This document shows, piece after piece, positions 1 to 9,243 of a stretch of DNA of 64,000 nucleotides. The stretch is from Bryobacteraceae bacterium. GTDB lineage: Bacteria; Acidobacteriota; Terriglobia; Bryobacterales; Bryobacteraceae. Location: positions 1 to 64,000 of the forward strand of contig JAIEPW010000055.1 in the NCBI GenBank assembly GCA_019748195.1. The letters run 5' to 3'. Made by a program: the position numbers and the translations under genes. Position 1 is the stretch's first letter. Each line of letters begins with the position of its first letter. The notes under the pieces are model-generated. The model was not told where the DNA came from. It searched no databases and was given only the letters and a program-made list of their open reading frames with translations.

Positions 1-320
1 ACCGGAGGCACAATCATGGGCAGCAGCAGCCCGGCGCGGAAGAAGCTTCGGGCACGGCCGAGGGAATCGACGAGAAGGGCGAGCGCCAGGCCGAGGACGA
101 ACTCGAACGCGAGGGCTACGGCGGTGAAGAGAAGCGTTTGCGCCAGCGCAACGCCGAAGTAGCGGTCCTGGAACAGGCGCGCGAAGTGGGCCAGCGTAAG
201 GCTGCCGTCAGCCGAGGTCAGGCTGACGTAAATGGCGTAGAGCAGCGGATAGATAGAAAGAGCGCCGAGGAGCGCGACGGCGGGGAGGATCCAGGGGAGG
301 CCGGGCCAGCGCGAAGTCAT
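1..320 (-). CDS. Sugar ABC transporter permease (MalF/UgpA-like), 3' part missing
   Basis: Inner-membrane subunit of a carbohydrate ABC importer. Only the first 106 residues are in the window, since the gene runs off the left edge. The visible part has a hydrophobic segment at about residues 10-33, a short polar loop, and a second segment at about 68-92 followed by LGRARSFFRAGLLLPMIVPP. That is the usual N-terminal pattern of MalF-type permeases before the conserved core. The ATG overlaps the stop of the upstream solute-binding protein (ATGA, 317-320), so the two are translationally coupled. The substrate cannot be read from this fragment. Confidence 0.85.
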   Translation of the reverse strand, partial: MTSRWPGLPWILPAVALLGALSIYPLLYAIYVSLTSADGSLTLAHFARLFQDRYFGVALAQTLLFTAVALAFEFVLGLALALLVDSLGRARSFFRAGLLLPMIVPP

Positions 321-1534
321 CGGCCCCGTTCGACGATGGCGCGAATGTCGCGCGCGGCTGCGGAGAGCGCATCCCTGGGGGACAGGCTCCCGGTGTTGGC
401 CTTGGAGAGGGCGATGCCGAAGGCGTTCTCGATTTCATTCCACTGGGGGGTACGGGGGCGGGGGCGCGCGGATTCGAGGGACGCGAGCTGCGCCGGGAAG
501 GCGCGGAACTGTTTCACCAGTTCCGGATTCTGGAAGACGCCGCGGCGCGTGGGCGGGTTGCCGGCTCGGGCGGCGAGGGTCATTTGCTCGGGCGATGTGG
601 CCCAGTAGATGAACTCGAGGGCGCGATCCTTGTTCGGGCTTGCGGCGGGGATCGCCAGCAGCCATGCGCCCAGCTCGCCGACCCCGGCGGCTTTCGCGGA
701 CGGCATGCGGGCGAACTCGACCTTGCCGACCACCTTCGACTTGGCGGGGTTGTCCATGGCGGAGATCCACGCGGGCCAGTTGATGCTCATTACCGCGGTG
801 GACTGGAGCAAGTGGGCCGCTACCTCGTCGGCATTGAAGCCGGTGTAGCCGGGCGGCGAGACCTTACCCAGCTCGACCATGAACTGTAGGGCTTCCACGG
901 CCTCGGGCCGATCGACAATCACGGCGCCCTGAGCGTCGAAGATGTCGCCGCCGAAGGCCCACAGGAGCGGCATGAAGTCGGCGACGACGGCATTGCCTGG
1001 GGCGGCGCGCATCACATAGCCGAACATTTTTTCGGCGGCGCCGATCCGGCGGGCGGCTTCGAGGACCTGGCGCCATGTGCCGGGGGCGCCCAGGCCGTAC
1101 TTGTCGAACAGGTCCTTGCGATAGAAGAAAAGCTGGGAATTGCCGACGTAGGGGAGCGCTTGGAAGTTGCCGGTGCGATACGGGACGCGGCAGACGTCCA
1201 GCGCGGGCGCGGCGAAATCCGCGTCGGGCGGCCGAGGGAGTGGGGTAAGGCGTCCCCCTTCGCTGAGCCTGGGGAACCAGGGATCGTCGATCATGAGCAC
1301 GTCGTAGGCGCCGCCGCCGCCGGCTAGGTCCATCATTTCCTTTTCGAAGAGGTTGGCGTAGGGGAGCTCGACCACCTCGATGGGGAACCGGTTCTGTTCA
1401 CCCCAAGCCTTGGCGGCGGCTTTCAAGGCGCTGCCCTCCACGCCCGCGTTCACGGCCACGGTAAGGGGCTTTGCCGATTGCGTCCGCGAGCAGGACGCGA
1501 GGATCAGGGCGGCGGCAAGGAAAGCCGTTCTCAT
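317..1534 (-). CDS. Sugar ABC transporter solute-binding lipoprotein
   Basis: A 405-residue extracytoplasmic binding protein of the carbohydrate (family 1) type, which delivers substrate to the permease encoded just downstream. The N-terminus is a lipoprotein signal, with lipobox LASC and Cys15 as the predicted lipidated residue. The mature part has the usual features: VAVNAGVEG, a DVLMIDDPWFPRL segment, FFYRKDLFDKYGL, and a C-terminal FIYWATSPEQ region. The frame stays open upstream to about 2122, but that stretch lies over the neighbouring oxidoreductase. The ATG at 1534 is preferred because the signal peptide begins there and the ATG overlaps the upstream TGA (1531-1534). Confidence 0.9.
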   Translation of the reverse strand: MRTAFLAAALILASCSRTQSAKPLTVAVNAGVEGSALKAAAKAWGEQNRFPIEVVELPYANLFEKEMMDLAGGGGAYDVLMIDDPWFPRLSEGGRLTPLPRPPDADFAAPALDVCRVPYRTGNFQALPYVGNSQLFFYRKDLFDKYGLGAPGTWRQVLEAARRIGAAEKMFGYVMRAAPGNAVVADFMPLLWAFGGDIFDAQGAVIVDRPEAVEALQFMVELGKVSPPGYTGFNADEVAAHLLQSTAVMSINWPAWISAMDNPAKSKVVGKVEFARMPSAKAAGVGELGAWLLAIPAASPNKDRALEFIYWATSPEQMTLAARAGNPPTRRGVFQNPELVKQFRAFPAQLASLESARPRPRTPQWNEIENAFGIALSKANTGSLSPRDALSAAARDIRAIVERGR

Positions 1535-2601
1535 GGAATGTTCACCCAACTTCGCGACTCGGCGGAGATCAGCGCGGCGTCCAGGACCGCCTGGCAGCGC
1601 ACGCCGTCGGCGAGCGAAGGCGCGCGGGATTCTCCGGCGCGGACGCTGCTGACGAACTGCCACGCCTGGTCGAAGCGATAACCCCAGCGGGGGTCGTGGG
1701 CGTGGATATCGCGGGGGGAGCCCGGGATCTTCAGGAACTCGTCGGGCACATTCACACGCTCGAGCGGAGAAGAAGGATCTTTCGCGGCCTGGCCCAGGTT
1801 GACGCGCAACCCCCAGGGGTCCTGCAGGGTGAAGCAGGCGCTGCCGGCATCGCCGTACAGTTCGAGGAAGATATCCTCGGTGATGCCGGCTCCGCGTCCG
1901 GCGCAGACGCGCGAGATCTCGAAAACAGCCACAGCGCCGCTCTTCATTTCGGCGAGGAAGGAGAACCAGTCCTCGACATCGCTGGAGGGATCGTCGCGGA
2001 ACTTGCGCTGCATCGCGCACAGACTGGCGATTTCGCCCGCGACCAGTTCGGTGATGTGGATGAGGTGTGAGCCGATGTCGGCGAGGACGCCAGAGCCGGC
2101 CCGCGCCTTCGTCGACCGCCATCCCAGCAGATGCCCGCTGAGCGCCATCAGGTAAGCGGAGCGCACGCTGCGGATCTTGCCCAGCGCGCCGGTATCCACC
2201 AGGTGCTTCATGTATTGGAGCGCCGGAGTGTAGCGGTAGGTGTAGGCGGTCATATGCACGACGCCGGCCTTGGAAGCGGCGATCAGCATGTCGTGGGCAT
2301 CGCCGAAGTTCAGGGCCAGCGGCTTCTCGCAGAGGACGTGCTTGCCGGCGGCAACGGCGCGCAGCAACAGGTCGCGATGCAGGTCGTTGGGGGTGGCGAT
2401 CACGACGGCGTCGATGTCGGAGCGAGACAGCAGTTCGCCGGCGCTGAAGGTGACATCCGCGATTCCGGCCGCCTTGGCGGCGTCCAGGTTGGGATCGCAG
2501 ATCGCCTTTACTGCGACGCCGGGGACTAATTGGAAGCCGGGCAGGTGAATTCCGCGGGTCGCGCCGCCCGCCCCCAGAATGCCGATTCGGAGTGGTGTCA
2601 C
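1531..2601 (-). CDS. Gfo/Idh/MocA family NAD(P)-dependent oxidoreductase
   Basis: A 356-residue dehydrogenase of the glucose-fructose oxidoreductase/inositol dehydrogenase family. The N-terminal Rossmann fold starts with IGILGAGGATRGIHLPGF. The family's conserved EKP motif follows in KHVLCEKPLALNFGDAH at about residue 97, and the C-terminal half has the open-sheet substrate domain pattern. The family oxidises or reduces sugars and cyclitols; the exact substrate is unknown. The stop overlaps the start of the solute-binding protein, which suggests that this enzyme acts on the imported sugar. Confidence 0.88.
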   Translation of the reverse strand: MTPLRIGILGAGGATRGIHLPGFQLVPGVAVKAICDPNLDAAKAAGIADVTFSAGELLSRSDIDAVVIATPNDLHRDLLLRAVAAGKHVLCEKPLALNFGDAHDMLIAASKAGVVHMTAYTYRYTPALQYMKHLVDTGALGKIRSVRSAYLMALSGHLLGWRSTKARAGSGVLADIGSHLIHITELVAGEIASLCAMQRKFRDDPSSDVEDWFSFLAEMKSGAVAVFEISRVCAGRGAGITEDIFLELYGDAGSACFTLQDPWGLRVNLGQAAKDPSSPLERVNVPDEFLKIPGSPRDIHAHDPRWGYRFDQAWQFVSSVRAGESRAPSLADGVRCQAVLDAALISAESRSWVNIP

Positions 2602-2613
2602 AAGTGCGCTAGT

Positions 2614-4002
2614 TTAGCGCAACCGGTAGACGGCCGAGTACTTGGACCGGGCCACCTCGCGATAGGCGGACATCCACTCGGGCAGCCACTTGCGGACCTC
2701 CATCGCCGGGTTGAGCGGGCCGGCGGCATCGACGATCCAGTCCGGGCGGGATCGCAGCAGTTCCTGGCGCTGTGGGGCGACGAATTCGGGGGCGACCGCA
2801 TCGGAGCGGAACAGATGCCGGTCGGCAAGGACGCCGCTGACGGCCTGGCTTTCCAAGAAACGCGAAGCCGGGCGCAAGCCGGAATAGAGGTAGATCTCGG
2901 AGCGGAAGCCCCATACGAAGAGCGACCCCTGGCCGAGCATCGCCGCGACTTCGCGGGAATCGCGGTCGAGGGCCAAATCCCTCCATTGGGTTTCGCGTCC
3001 GGCGAGGGCGTCGGCCGCCAGCGTGAAGTAGCGGGGCCCAAAGCGGAGGGCGGGGATCGCGAGCAGGAGGAGAATCAGCGCGAGGCCGGCGCGGCCGCGG
3101 GTCAGGATCACGCATCCGCGCGAGCCGGCCAGCGCCAATGGCGGCAGCAGCAGGAAGTAATAGCGAGGGAAGAAGCGCAGGCCGGCGGCGACCCCGAGCA
3201 TTGCGAGGATCAACCACAGGATCCAGCGGGTGCGATCCCGCGGCTTTTCGCGTGCCAGACCGATGAAGGCGGCGATCGCCGCGGCGGAGTGGAATCCCAG
3301 CCAGTTTACGGTGCGAGACACGCCTTCGCGCAGGGGATGCTCGACGAAGGTATTCGCGGCGTAGATCCTGCCCCATTCCCATGCCTGCCTCCAGAAGTCG
3401 GCGAGCGACCCCTGCGTGGACATCCAGAGGATGGCGGCCAGATTCGGGATCGCGAAGCCGGCGATCACGGGGAGGGGGGATCGGATTTGCCACAAGACGC
3501 ATACGGGCAGGATCAGGAGAGCCTTGGAACTGGCCAGCAGGCCGGCTCCGGCGGCTGCCCCGCTGAGGAGGGCGTGGCCGCGCCAGGCGAACAAGATCGC
3601 CGCCAGATGCGGCGCGAGCAGGAGGGAATCCGAGGCCAGGGGCAGGACGGCCGAAGGCAAGCCGAAGATCAGGAAGAAGGCCATCAGAAAGGCCGCCCAG
3701 CGGCCCTCGGCATCGCCCCAACGAGAGCGGGCCGCCAGGAAGGCGAGCCATGCGGCGACCCAGGCGAAGAGAGCGCCGGCGAGCCGAAGCGGCCATCCTC
3801 CTTGCGCACCCCACATGAGGTAGATCCAACTGACCAGGGGTGGCTTGTCGAACCAGACGTCGCGGTACAGGGTCGCGCCACGCCAGACCTGCTGCGCGGA
3901 GGCGAGCGGCAGCGTGTCGTCGGCCCAGAGGTGCGGAGCATGGGCCAGCCGTGACGCCGCCAGAGCGATTCCCAACAGCAGCAGGTATGTCCTGTTGGAC
4001 AT
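2614..4002 (-). CDS. Membrane glycosyltransferase, GT39/ArnT-like
   Basis: A 462-residue polytopic membrane protein with about ten hydrophobic segments. The motif WFDKPPLVSWIYLMWG near residue 40 resembles the DxKPPL signature of the dolichyl-phosphate-mannose/ArnT superfamily (PMT_2), in which an acidic residue of the first periplasmic loop is catalytic. Members transfer sugars from polyprenyl-phosphate donors to lipids or proteins at the outer face of the inner membrane. I chose the ATG at 4002; another ATG at 4029 would add nine residues, and neither has a clear Shine-Dalgarno sequence. It ends 12 nt before the oxidoreductase and may head that transcript. Acceptor and donor are unknown. 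Confidence 0.75.
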   Translation of the reverse strand: MSNRTYLLLLGIALAASRLAHAPHLWADDTLPLASAQQVWRGATLYRDVWFDKPPLVSWIYLMWGAQGGWPLRLAGALFAWVAAWLAFLAARSRWGDAEGRWAAFLMAFFLIFGLPSAVLPLASDSLLLAPHLAAILFAWRGHALLSGAAAGAGLLASSKALLILPVCVLWQIRSPLPVIAGFAIPNLAAILWMSTQGSLADFWRQAWEWGRIYAANTFVEHPLREGVSRTVNWLGFHSAAAIAAFIGLAREKPRDRTRWILWLILAMLGVAAGLRFFPRYYFLLLPPLALAGSRGCVILTRGRAGLALILLLLAIPALRFGPRYFTLAADALAGRETQWRDLALDRDSREVAAMLGQGSLFVWGFRSEIYLYSGLRPASRFLESQAVSGVLADRHLFRSDAVAPEFVAPQRQELLRSRPDWIVDAAGPLNPAMEVRKWLPEWMSAYREVARSKYSAVYRLR

Positions 4003-4035
4003 CCTAACGAGAATAGCGGGAATGAGCATGTCACA

Positions 4036-4545
4036 ATGGAACGTTTGACGATGACGTTCGACAGCACTTGCTACTCCGCGGAAATCGCCGAAATCCTCGC
4101 CCTGGACGGCCACGGTTCGCGGCCCTTTCCGCTGGTGGCGGGCCAGGCGCCAGGCGCGGCGCGGGACCGGATTTCGGCAACACAATTGCCCGCGGCTGTT
4201 TTGGCTGGCTTGTGGATCTACTTCGCCGATTTCGACGGTGCTCATCGCGCGGCGCCGGGCGATGCTTCGCGCGAGGGCTCGTACTGGCACGGGATTCCGC
4301 ATCGCATGGAGCCTGACGCGGCCAACGCGATGTATTGCTTTCGCAGCGCCGGCCGGCATGCGATTCATTCGGACCTGGCGCGGGAGGCGCGGGCCGTCTG
4401 GCCGGAGTCGCCCGTGCCGTGGGACGGGGAACAGTACGTGCGTTTCCGCGACGAGTGGCGGGAGCCGGTGGAGGAAGACACGGCGCGCGCCGTGCAGGTT
4501 GTGGAATGGCGGCTTCTGTTCGACTATTGCGCGAGGAGGCGATAG
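4036..4545 (+). CDS. Hypothetical protein, conserved-looking, soluble
   Basis: A 169-residue protein that I do not recognise. It has no signal peptide or membrane segment and is rich in Trp, His and acidic residues, for example EGSYWHGIPHRMEPDAANAM and a C-terminal RAVQVVEWRLLFDYCARR. It is divergent from the glycosyltransferase, with only 33 nt between the two start codons, and its stop overlaps the GTG start of the efflux adaptor. An alternative start is the ATG at 4051. High-GC third positions and the tight coupling to the next gene support it as real. Confidence 0.65.
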   Translation: MERLTMTFDSTCYSAEIAEILALDGHGSRPFPLVAGQAPGAARDRISATQLPAAVLAGLWIYFADFDGAHRAAPGDASREGSYWHGIPHRMEPDAANAMYCFRSAGRHAIHSDLAREARAVWPESPVPWDGEQYVRFRDEWREPVEEDTARAVQVVEWRLLFDYCARRR

Positions 4546-5756
4546 TGGGCCGCGCGATCGCTGTTATCGGGGCACTTGCCGCCGCGGTGTTGATTGCGTG
4601 GGCGGTGCTGAATCGCAACCGGCCGCCGGAGATTCCCGTGGTGAAGGCAGGGCGCGGCACTCTGGTTTCCACTCTGTCGACCAACGGCAAGGTGGAGCCC
4701 ACGGATTGGGCGACGGCGCGAGCGGAGCGGCCGGGAGCGGTGCAGAAGTTGCGCGTGGAGCGCGGACGCCATGTGGGCCAGGGGGATGCTCTGGTGGAGC
4801 TCAACGCGGACCAGGCTCGCGCGGACCTGGCGAACGCCGAGGCTCGCATCACCCAGGCGCGGGCCGAGCTGGAGACGGTGGAGAGCGGAGGGCGGGCTCG
4901 CGACCTGGCGGAGATCGCGGGCAGTCTGGAGCGCGCGCGGCTGGACCTCGCGGTGGCGCAGAAGGAGCTCGCCGCGATGGAGCGGCTGGAGGCGAAGAAC
5001 GCCGCCACGGGCCAGGAGGTCCGCGCCGCGCGGGAGCGCGTGGACCAGGCGGAGTTGCAGATCCGCAATCTGCAGCAGCGGAGAGAAGCGCTTTCGGTCG
5101 CCGCGGACAAGACGATCGCGCAGGCCAAGTTGCGGGAGGCGGAAGCCGCGGCGCGCCTGGCTCGCGAGCAGTTGGAGGCTGCGATCGTGACGGCGCCGGT
5201 GGCGGGAACGGTGTACCAGTTCGATCTGAAGTTGGGGGATTACCTGCAACCGGGCGATCTGGTGGCAACCATCGGACGCCTGGAACGCGTTCGGGTTCGT
5301 GTTTTCGTGGATGAGCCGGAATTGGGGCGCGTGGCTCGCGGCATGCCGGTGGTGATCACGTGGGACGCGCGGCCCGGGCGCCAGTGGAAGGGCGAGGTGG
5401 AGAAAACGCCGACGCAGGTGGTGGCGCTGGGCTCGCGCCAGGTGGGCGAGGTGGTAGTAATGATCGACAATCCGGGCCTGGATCTGCTGCCGGGCACGAA
5501 CGTGAACGCGGAGATCCGGTCCCAGGTGGTGGAAGGCGCGATCACGGCGCCGAAGGAAGCGGTTCGCCGGGAGAACAACGAGACGGGTGTTTACGTCCTG
5601 GACAAGGACGTGTTGCGATGGCAGCCGGTGGTGACGGGGGCGGCCAGTGTGACCGAATACGAGATCCGTTCCGGGCTGAAGGAGGGCGATACGGTCGCCC
5701 TTCCGTCGGAGCAGACGTTGAAGAACGGGCTGCGGGTTCAGCCGATCGCCCGCTAG
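4545..5756 (+). CDS. HlyD/RND-type periplasmic adaptor (membrane fusion) protein
   Basis: A 403-residue adaptor of a tripartite efflux or ABC-export system. Order: N-terminal membrane anchor (AVIGALAAAVLIAWAVL, about residues 4-20), lipoyl half-motif (about 60-85), a long coiled-coil hairpin rich in Ala, Glu and Arg (about 85-210), the second lipoyl half with VTAPVAGTVYQFDLKLGDYL, a beta-barrel (FVDEPELGRVARGMPV), and a C-terminal membrane-proximal domain. The start is a GTG overlapping the previous stop (TAGTG), preceded by AGGAGG. No pump or outer-membrane channel lies next to it here. It shares its final CTAG with the convergent ATPase gene. Confidence 0.85.
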   Translation: MGRAIAVIGALAAAVLIAWAVLNRNRPPEIPVVKAGRGTLVSTLSTNGKVEPTDWATARAERPGAVQKLRVERGRHVGQGDALVELNADQARADLANAEARITQARAELETVESGGRARDLAEIAGSLERARLDLAVAQKELAAMERLEAKNAATGQEVRAARERVDQAELQIRNLQQRREALSVAADKTIAQAKLREAEAAARLAREQLEAAIVTAPVAGTVYQFDLKLGDYLQPGDLVATIGRLERVRVRVFVDEPELGRVARGMPVVITWDARPGRQWKGEVEKTPTQVVALGSRQVGEVVVMIDNPGLDLLPGTNVNAEIRSQVVEGAITAPKEAVRRENNETGVYVLDKDVLRWQPVVTGAASVTEYEIRSGLKEGDTVALPSEQTLKNGLRVQPIAR

Positions 5757-8128
5757 GCGGCCTTCCAGGCGAGCGCCACCAACTGGACGTTGATGTTGGT
5801 TTTCCTGGCCTTTACGGAGATGACCTCCAGATCCTCGGTTGCCGGATCGATATTCGATTGCAGCGCGGCGACTTCGGCTTCGAACTCCTGGTTCAATTCC
5901 TCGATCTGCCGGGCGAGGACCTCGGCGGTCTCCCGGGCGCGGGCGACGTCACCGGCCTCCTTCCGAATGCGGCCGGCGGCCTTGATGGAAGAGGTCGCGC
6001 GGCCGAGATTGGTCGCGCTGATCGTTTTACGTCCCAGAAAGGCGCCCAGCACGTTGCCGGCGATGGACGCGATGGAATCCATGGTCTGGCTGGATTGCTG
6101 TTGCTTCTCTTTTTCCACCGCCTGTTCCGCCTTGCGCTTGCGCTCCTCCAGCACGGCGAGCTTGGGGCCGTACTTGCGGCGGAGCTTCTCGGCTACCAGG
6201 TCGCGCTCCTCGCGCGCCTGCTGCTGCAAGCGGATGCGGAAGTCGCGTTCGCTTTCGCCGGGCGAGGACGTCACGCCGAGCCCTGGGCTGCGAAACAGGT
6301 CGATCTTCTGGGTCCGGAACAGCCATGCGGCGAAATTCTTCTGCCAGGCGGCGTAGTTTTTCGGCTTTGTGGCTATTGCGGGCAATTCGTTGAACGATGC
6401 GCCGTCCGCCGGCTCTTTCTCCAGCTCGGACAATTCGATTTCGGCATCTTCGGCCTGATCCCAATCGGGCCCCGCGGGATCCTCGCGGAGGGGCGTGGTG
6501 AAGACGAGTTGGCGGGTCGCGTCTACCTTGGCTTTAGCGTCCACGAAGTGGACCTGCGCCGCGCCGAGCAACACGGGCTGATAGGCAACGCCGCCCGAGG
6601 ACCGGGACGGGATGTAGAACTGCGGCACGTCGGGAGGCAGAACGGGCGCGGCGTTGGCGGCCTTGGGGTAGCCGGTGGGGGCCGGGGCCGGCGGGGGCGC
6701 GGGGACGGCCGCGGGGGCCGCCGGCGCCGTGGTCTTGCGCGGGTCCATCAACTGCTTGATCTGCGTCCTGGCCAGCGGACCTCTCAAGTACGAGAGCGTC
6801 CACCGAGTCTGGAACAAGGACGGCTGATCGTCATGCACGTTGTTCATCAGGAAGACGCGATTGCCCAGTCCGGCGAGGGTCTGCTCCATCGCCTGCTTGT
6901 CGAATCCGCGGCCGGATTCAGAGGCCGCGCCCTCGAGGCCCTCCAGCACACGGGCTTTGTCCCGCTCGGTTTGCAGGCGTCCGATGAACCAGGTCCCGGT
7001 GTTCGCCAGGCCTTTGTAATCGAGGTCCACGGGATTCTGGGTCGCCAGCACCACGCCGAGGCCGAACGCGCGGGCCTGCTTCAGCAGCGTCAACAGCGGC
7101 TTCTTCGAGGGTGGATTCGCCACCGGAGGGAAGTAGCCGAAGATCTCATCCATGTAGAGAATGGCGCGGAGGCTAGTGGTTCCGGATTGGGCGCGAACCC
7201 AGCTCAGCACCTGGTTCAGCAGCAGGGACACAAAGAACATGCGCTCGGCATCGCTCAAGTGCGCGATACAGAATATCGAGTGACGCGGCCGGCCGTTCGC
7301 GGTATAGAGCATGTTCTGGATATCCAGCGGATCGCCCCGCAGCCAGGACTCGAATCCAGGCGAGGCGAGCAGGTTGTTGAGCGCCATGGCCAGCCCGAAG
7401 CGATCCTTGGCCGGATAGAAGCTGTCGAGGTCCATGACGCCGACGCGGGCCACGGGCGGATTCTGGATCTGCGCGATCATCGCGGCCAGATCGAGGTCGC
7501 GGCCTTCGTTCCAGGCTTTGTCGAGCAACGTGGACAGGAGAACGTGCTCGCGGCTCTGGATGGGATCGGCGTCGATGCCCACCAGGCCGAGCAGGCTGGT
7601 GGCGGTGGCGCTGATGCGGTCGCGGATCAGTTCGCGGTCCGCCATGGCCTCCGGTCCCGGCGCGGCGAACGATTTGAGAATGGAAACCGGCAAACCGGAA
7701 TCGCTTCCGGGCGTGTAGATGGTGAACTCGGCGGAGTCGCGGAGGCGCTGGACGCGGGCGCCGTCCTGACCCCAACCGGCAAGGCCCTTTTTCCAGAGTT
7801 CGGCCTGCTGCGCCGCGAAGGTGGGGACCTCCAAACCTTTGTTCCGTGCTTCATCGGCATTCACCCAGGGCTCGAACTCGCGAGGCTCGAGCGAGGGGAA
7901 GTTCAGCAGCAGGTTGCCGAGGTCGCCCTTGGGATCGATGATGATCGCCGGGATGGAGTCGATGGCGGCTTCCTCCAGCAGGCCGATGCAGAGGCCCGTT
8001 TTTCCCGATCCGGTCATGCCGACGCACACCGCGTGCGTCACCAGGTCCTTGGAATCGTAGAGAAGGATCTGGCCGTTGTCCTTGTGCTTGCCCAGATAGA
8101 ACTGCCCGAGTTTTTCGAAGTCCGTCAT
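5753..8128 (-). CDS. HerA/FtsK-like ATP-binding protein
   Basis: A 791-residue ATPase of the HerA/VirB4/FtsK superfamily. Walker A is GMTGSGKTG at residues 37-45. A GDLGNLLLNFP element follows, and Walker B is in AILYMDEIFGYFPP near residue 328, followed by VVLATQNPVDLDYKG, which resembles the sensor region of DNA-translocating HerA-type enzymes. After about residue 470 there is a Pro/Ala-rich linker, then a unique domain and a long charged helical stretch (about 640-780) likely to form a coiled coil. No NurA-like nuclease or conjugation gene lies nearby, so the role is open. The gene is isolated on the minus strand between two plus-strand genes. Confidence 0.8.
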   Translation of the reverse strand: MTDFEKLGQFYLGKHKDNGQILLYDSKDLVTHAVCVGMTGSGKTGLCIGLLEEAAIDSIPAIIIDPKGDLGNLLLNFPSLEPREFEPWVNADEARNKGLEVPTFAAQQAELWKKGLAGWGQDGARVQRLRDSAEFTIYTPGSDSGLPVSILKSFAAPGPEAMADRELIRDRISATATSLLGLVGIDADPIQSREHVLLSTLLDKAWNEGRDLDLAAMIAQIQNPPVARVGVMDLDSFYPAKDRFGLAMALNNLLASPGFESWLRGDPLDIQNMLYTANGRPRHSIFCIAHLSDAERMFFVSLLLNQVLSWVRAQSGTTSLRAILYMDEIFGYFPPVANPPSKKPLLTLLKQARAFGLGVVLATQNPVDLDYKGLANTGTWFIGRLQTERDKARVLEGLEGAASESGRGFDKQAMEQTLAGLGNRVFLMNNVHDDQPSLFQTRWTLSYLRGPLARTQIKQLMDPRKTTAPAAPAAVPAPPPAPAPTGYPKAANAAPVLPPDVPQFYIPSRSSGGVAYQPVLLGAAQVHFVDAKAKVDATRQLVFTTPLREDPAGPDWDQAEDAEIELSELEKEPADGASFNELPAIATKPKNYAAWQKNFAAWLFRTQKIDLFRSPGLGVTSSPGESERDFRIRLQQQAREERDLVAEKLRRKYGPKLAVLEERKRKAEQAVEKEKQQQSSQTMDSIASIAGNVLGAFLGRKTISATNLGRATSSIKAAGRIRKEAGDVARARETAEVLARQIEELNQEFEAEVAALQSNIDPATEDLEVISVKARKTNINVQLVALAWKAA

Positions 8129-8199
8129 GCTCAGGACATCATACTTTGCCGGGCGCCGCCCGGAAACGGGCGAGAGTGCTGTAAACTCAGGAGATACGA

Positions 8200-9240
8200 A
8201 TGAAGAACGCGCGCTGGGCGGTCCCCGTCACGGTTTTGTCCCTGGTTTTATTCGCGGCCTGTTCCCGATCCGCTCCGGCGAACGTTGCAGCCACTGTAAA
8301 CAGCCGGGCGATTACGTTCGCGGAACTCGACAAGCAGTTTCAGTCGCAGTTTGTCGGCGCGGGCGAAAAGCCCAGCGACGATCAGGTCACCATCCAGAAG
8401 CTGGAAGTGCTGCGAAGCATGATCGACAACGAGATCATGCTGCAGCGGGCAGAGAAGCAGGGCCTGATGGCCGCGGACTCCGAGGTGGAAACGAAGTTCA
8501 ACGAGTTGAAGGCGCCGTACACCCAGGAGGAGTTCCAGAAGCAGCTTGCCAACCGCAAGCTGAGCGTTGAAGATTTGAAGGCGCAACTTCGCCGCGATCT
8601 GAGCATTCAGAAGCTGTTCAACAAAGAGATCACTTCGAAGATCAACATCGCGGACAAGGACATCACGGATTTCTACACCTCGAACAAGGCGAGCTTCAAC
8701 CTCGCGGAGCCGCAGGTGCATTTGGCGCAGATCCTGGTGACGCCCCAGGCCGATCCGAACGTTCGCAATTTGAAGAACGACAAGGCGCCGAACGACGAGC
8801 AGGCTCGCAAGAAGATCCAGATGCTCGAGTCCCGTGTCCGGCAGGGTGAGGACTTCGGGCAACTGGCGCAGAATTATTCGGAGGATTCGCAAACGGCTCC
8901 CAATGGCGGCGACATGGGATTCATCGCGGAGTCGACGTTGGAGCGCGCCAATCCTGAGTTGCGCAAGGGGATCATGGCACTGGCACCGGGACAGATCACG
9001 CCCATACTGAAGACGCAGGAGGGGTATCGCATTTTCAAGCTGGTTTCGAAGGAGCCTGCCGGACAGCGGGAATTGAACGACCCGAAAGTGCAGCAGACGA
9101 TTCGCGAGACCTTGATCAACCGCAAGGACCAGTTGCTGAAAGCGGCGTACTACGAAGTCGCGCGCAATGAGGCGAAGGTTTTGAACTACTTCGCCAGCCG
9201 CGTGGTGGGCGGCGACGCGGCGACGGCAAAGAAGAAGTAG
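8200..9240 (+). CDS. PpiC-type peptidyl-prolyl isomerase lipoprotein (SurA/PrsA-like)
   Basis: A 346-residue foldase. It has a lipoprotein signal with lipobox FAAC (Cys21), a SurA-like N-terminal helical chaperone region (about 30-165), then one parvulin domain (about 168-285) with QVHLAQILV, GEDFGQLAQNYSED and GGDMGFI, the family's conserved landmarks. It probably assists folding of exported proteins at the periplasmic face of a membrane. It stands between two minus-strand genes. A short GC-rich hairpin (CCGGGC/GCCCGG, 8149-8163) lies in the divergent gap before it, and AGGAG precedes the ATG. Confidence 0.88.
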   Translation: MKNARWAVPVTVLSLVLFAACSRSAPANVAATVNSRAITFAELDKQFQSQFVGAGEKPSDDQVTIQKLEVLRSMIDNEIMLQRAEKQGLMAADSEVETKFNELKAPYTQEEFQKQLANRKLSVEDLKAQLRRDLSIQKLFNKEITSKINIADKDITDFYTSNKASFNLAEPQVHLAQILVTPQADPNVRNLKNDKAPNDEQARKKIQMLESRVRQGEDFGQLAQNYSEDSQTAPNGGDMGFIAESTLERANPELRKGIMALAPGQITPILKTQEGYRIFKLVSKEPAGQRELNDPKVQQTIRETLINRKDQLLKAAYYEVARNEAKVLNYFASRVVGGDAATAKKK

Positions 9241-9243
9241 CTC

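Noticed and set aside
2530-3954. A 474-codon open frame on the plus strand
   Set aside because: It is antisense to the membrane glycosyltransferase; Gly/Glu/Gln-rich shadow sequence.
5360-8203. A 947-codon open frame on the plus strand
   Set aside because: It lies antisense to the HerA-like ATPase and partly inside the efflux adaptor in another frame. In GC-rich DNA the antisense of a real gene often stays open; the translation shows no domain motif.
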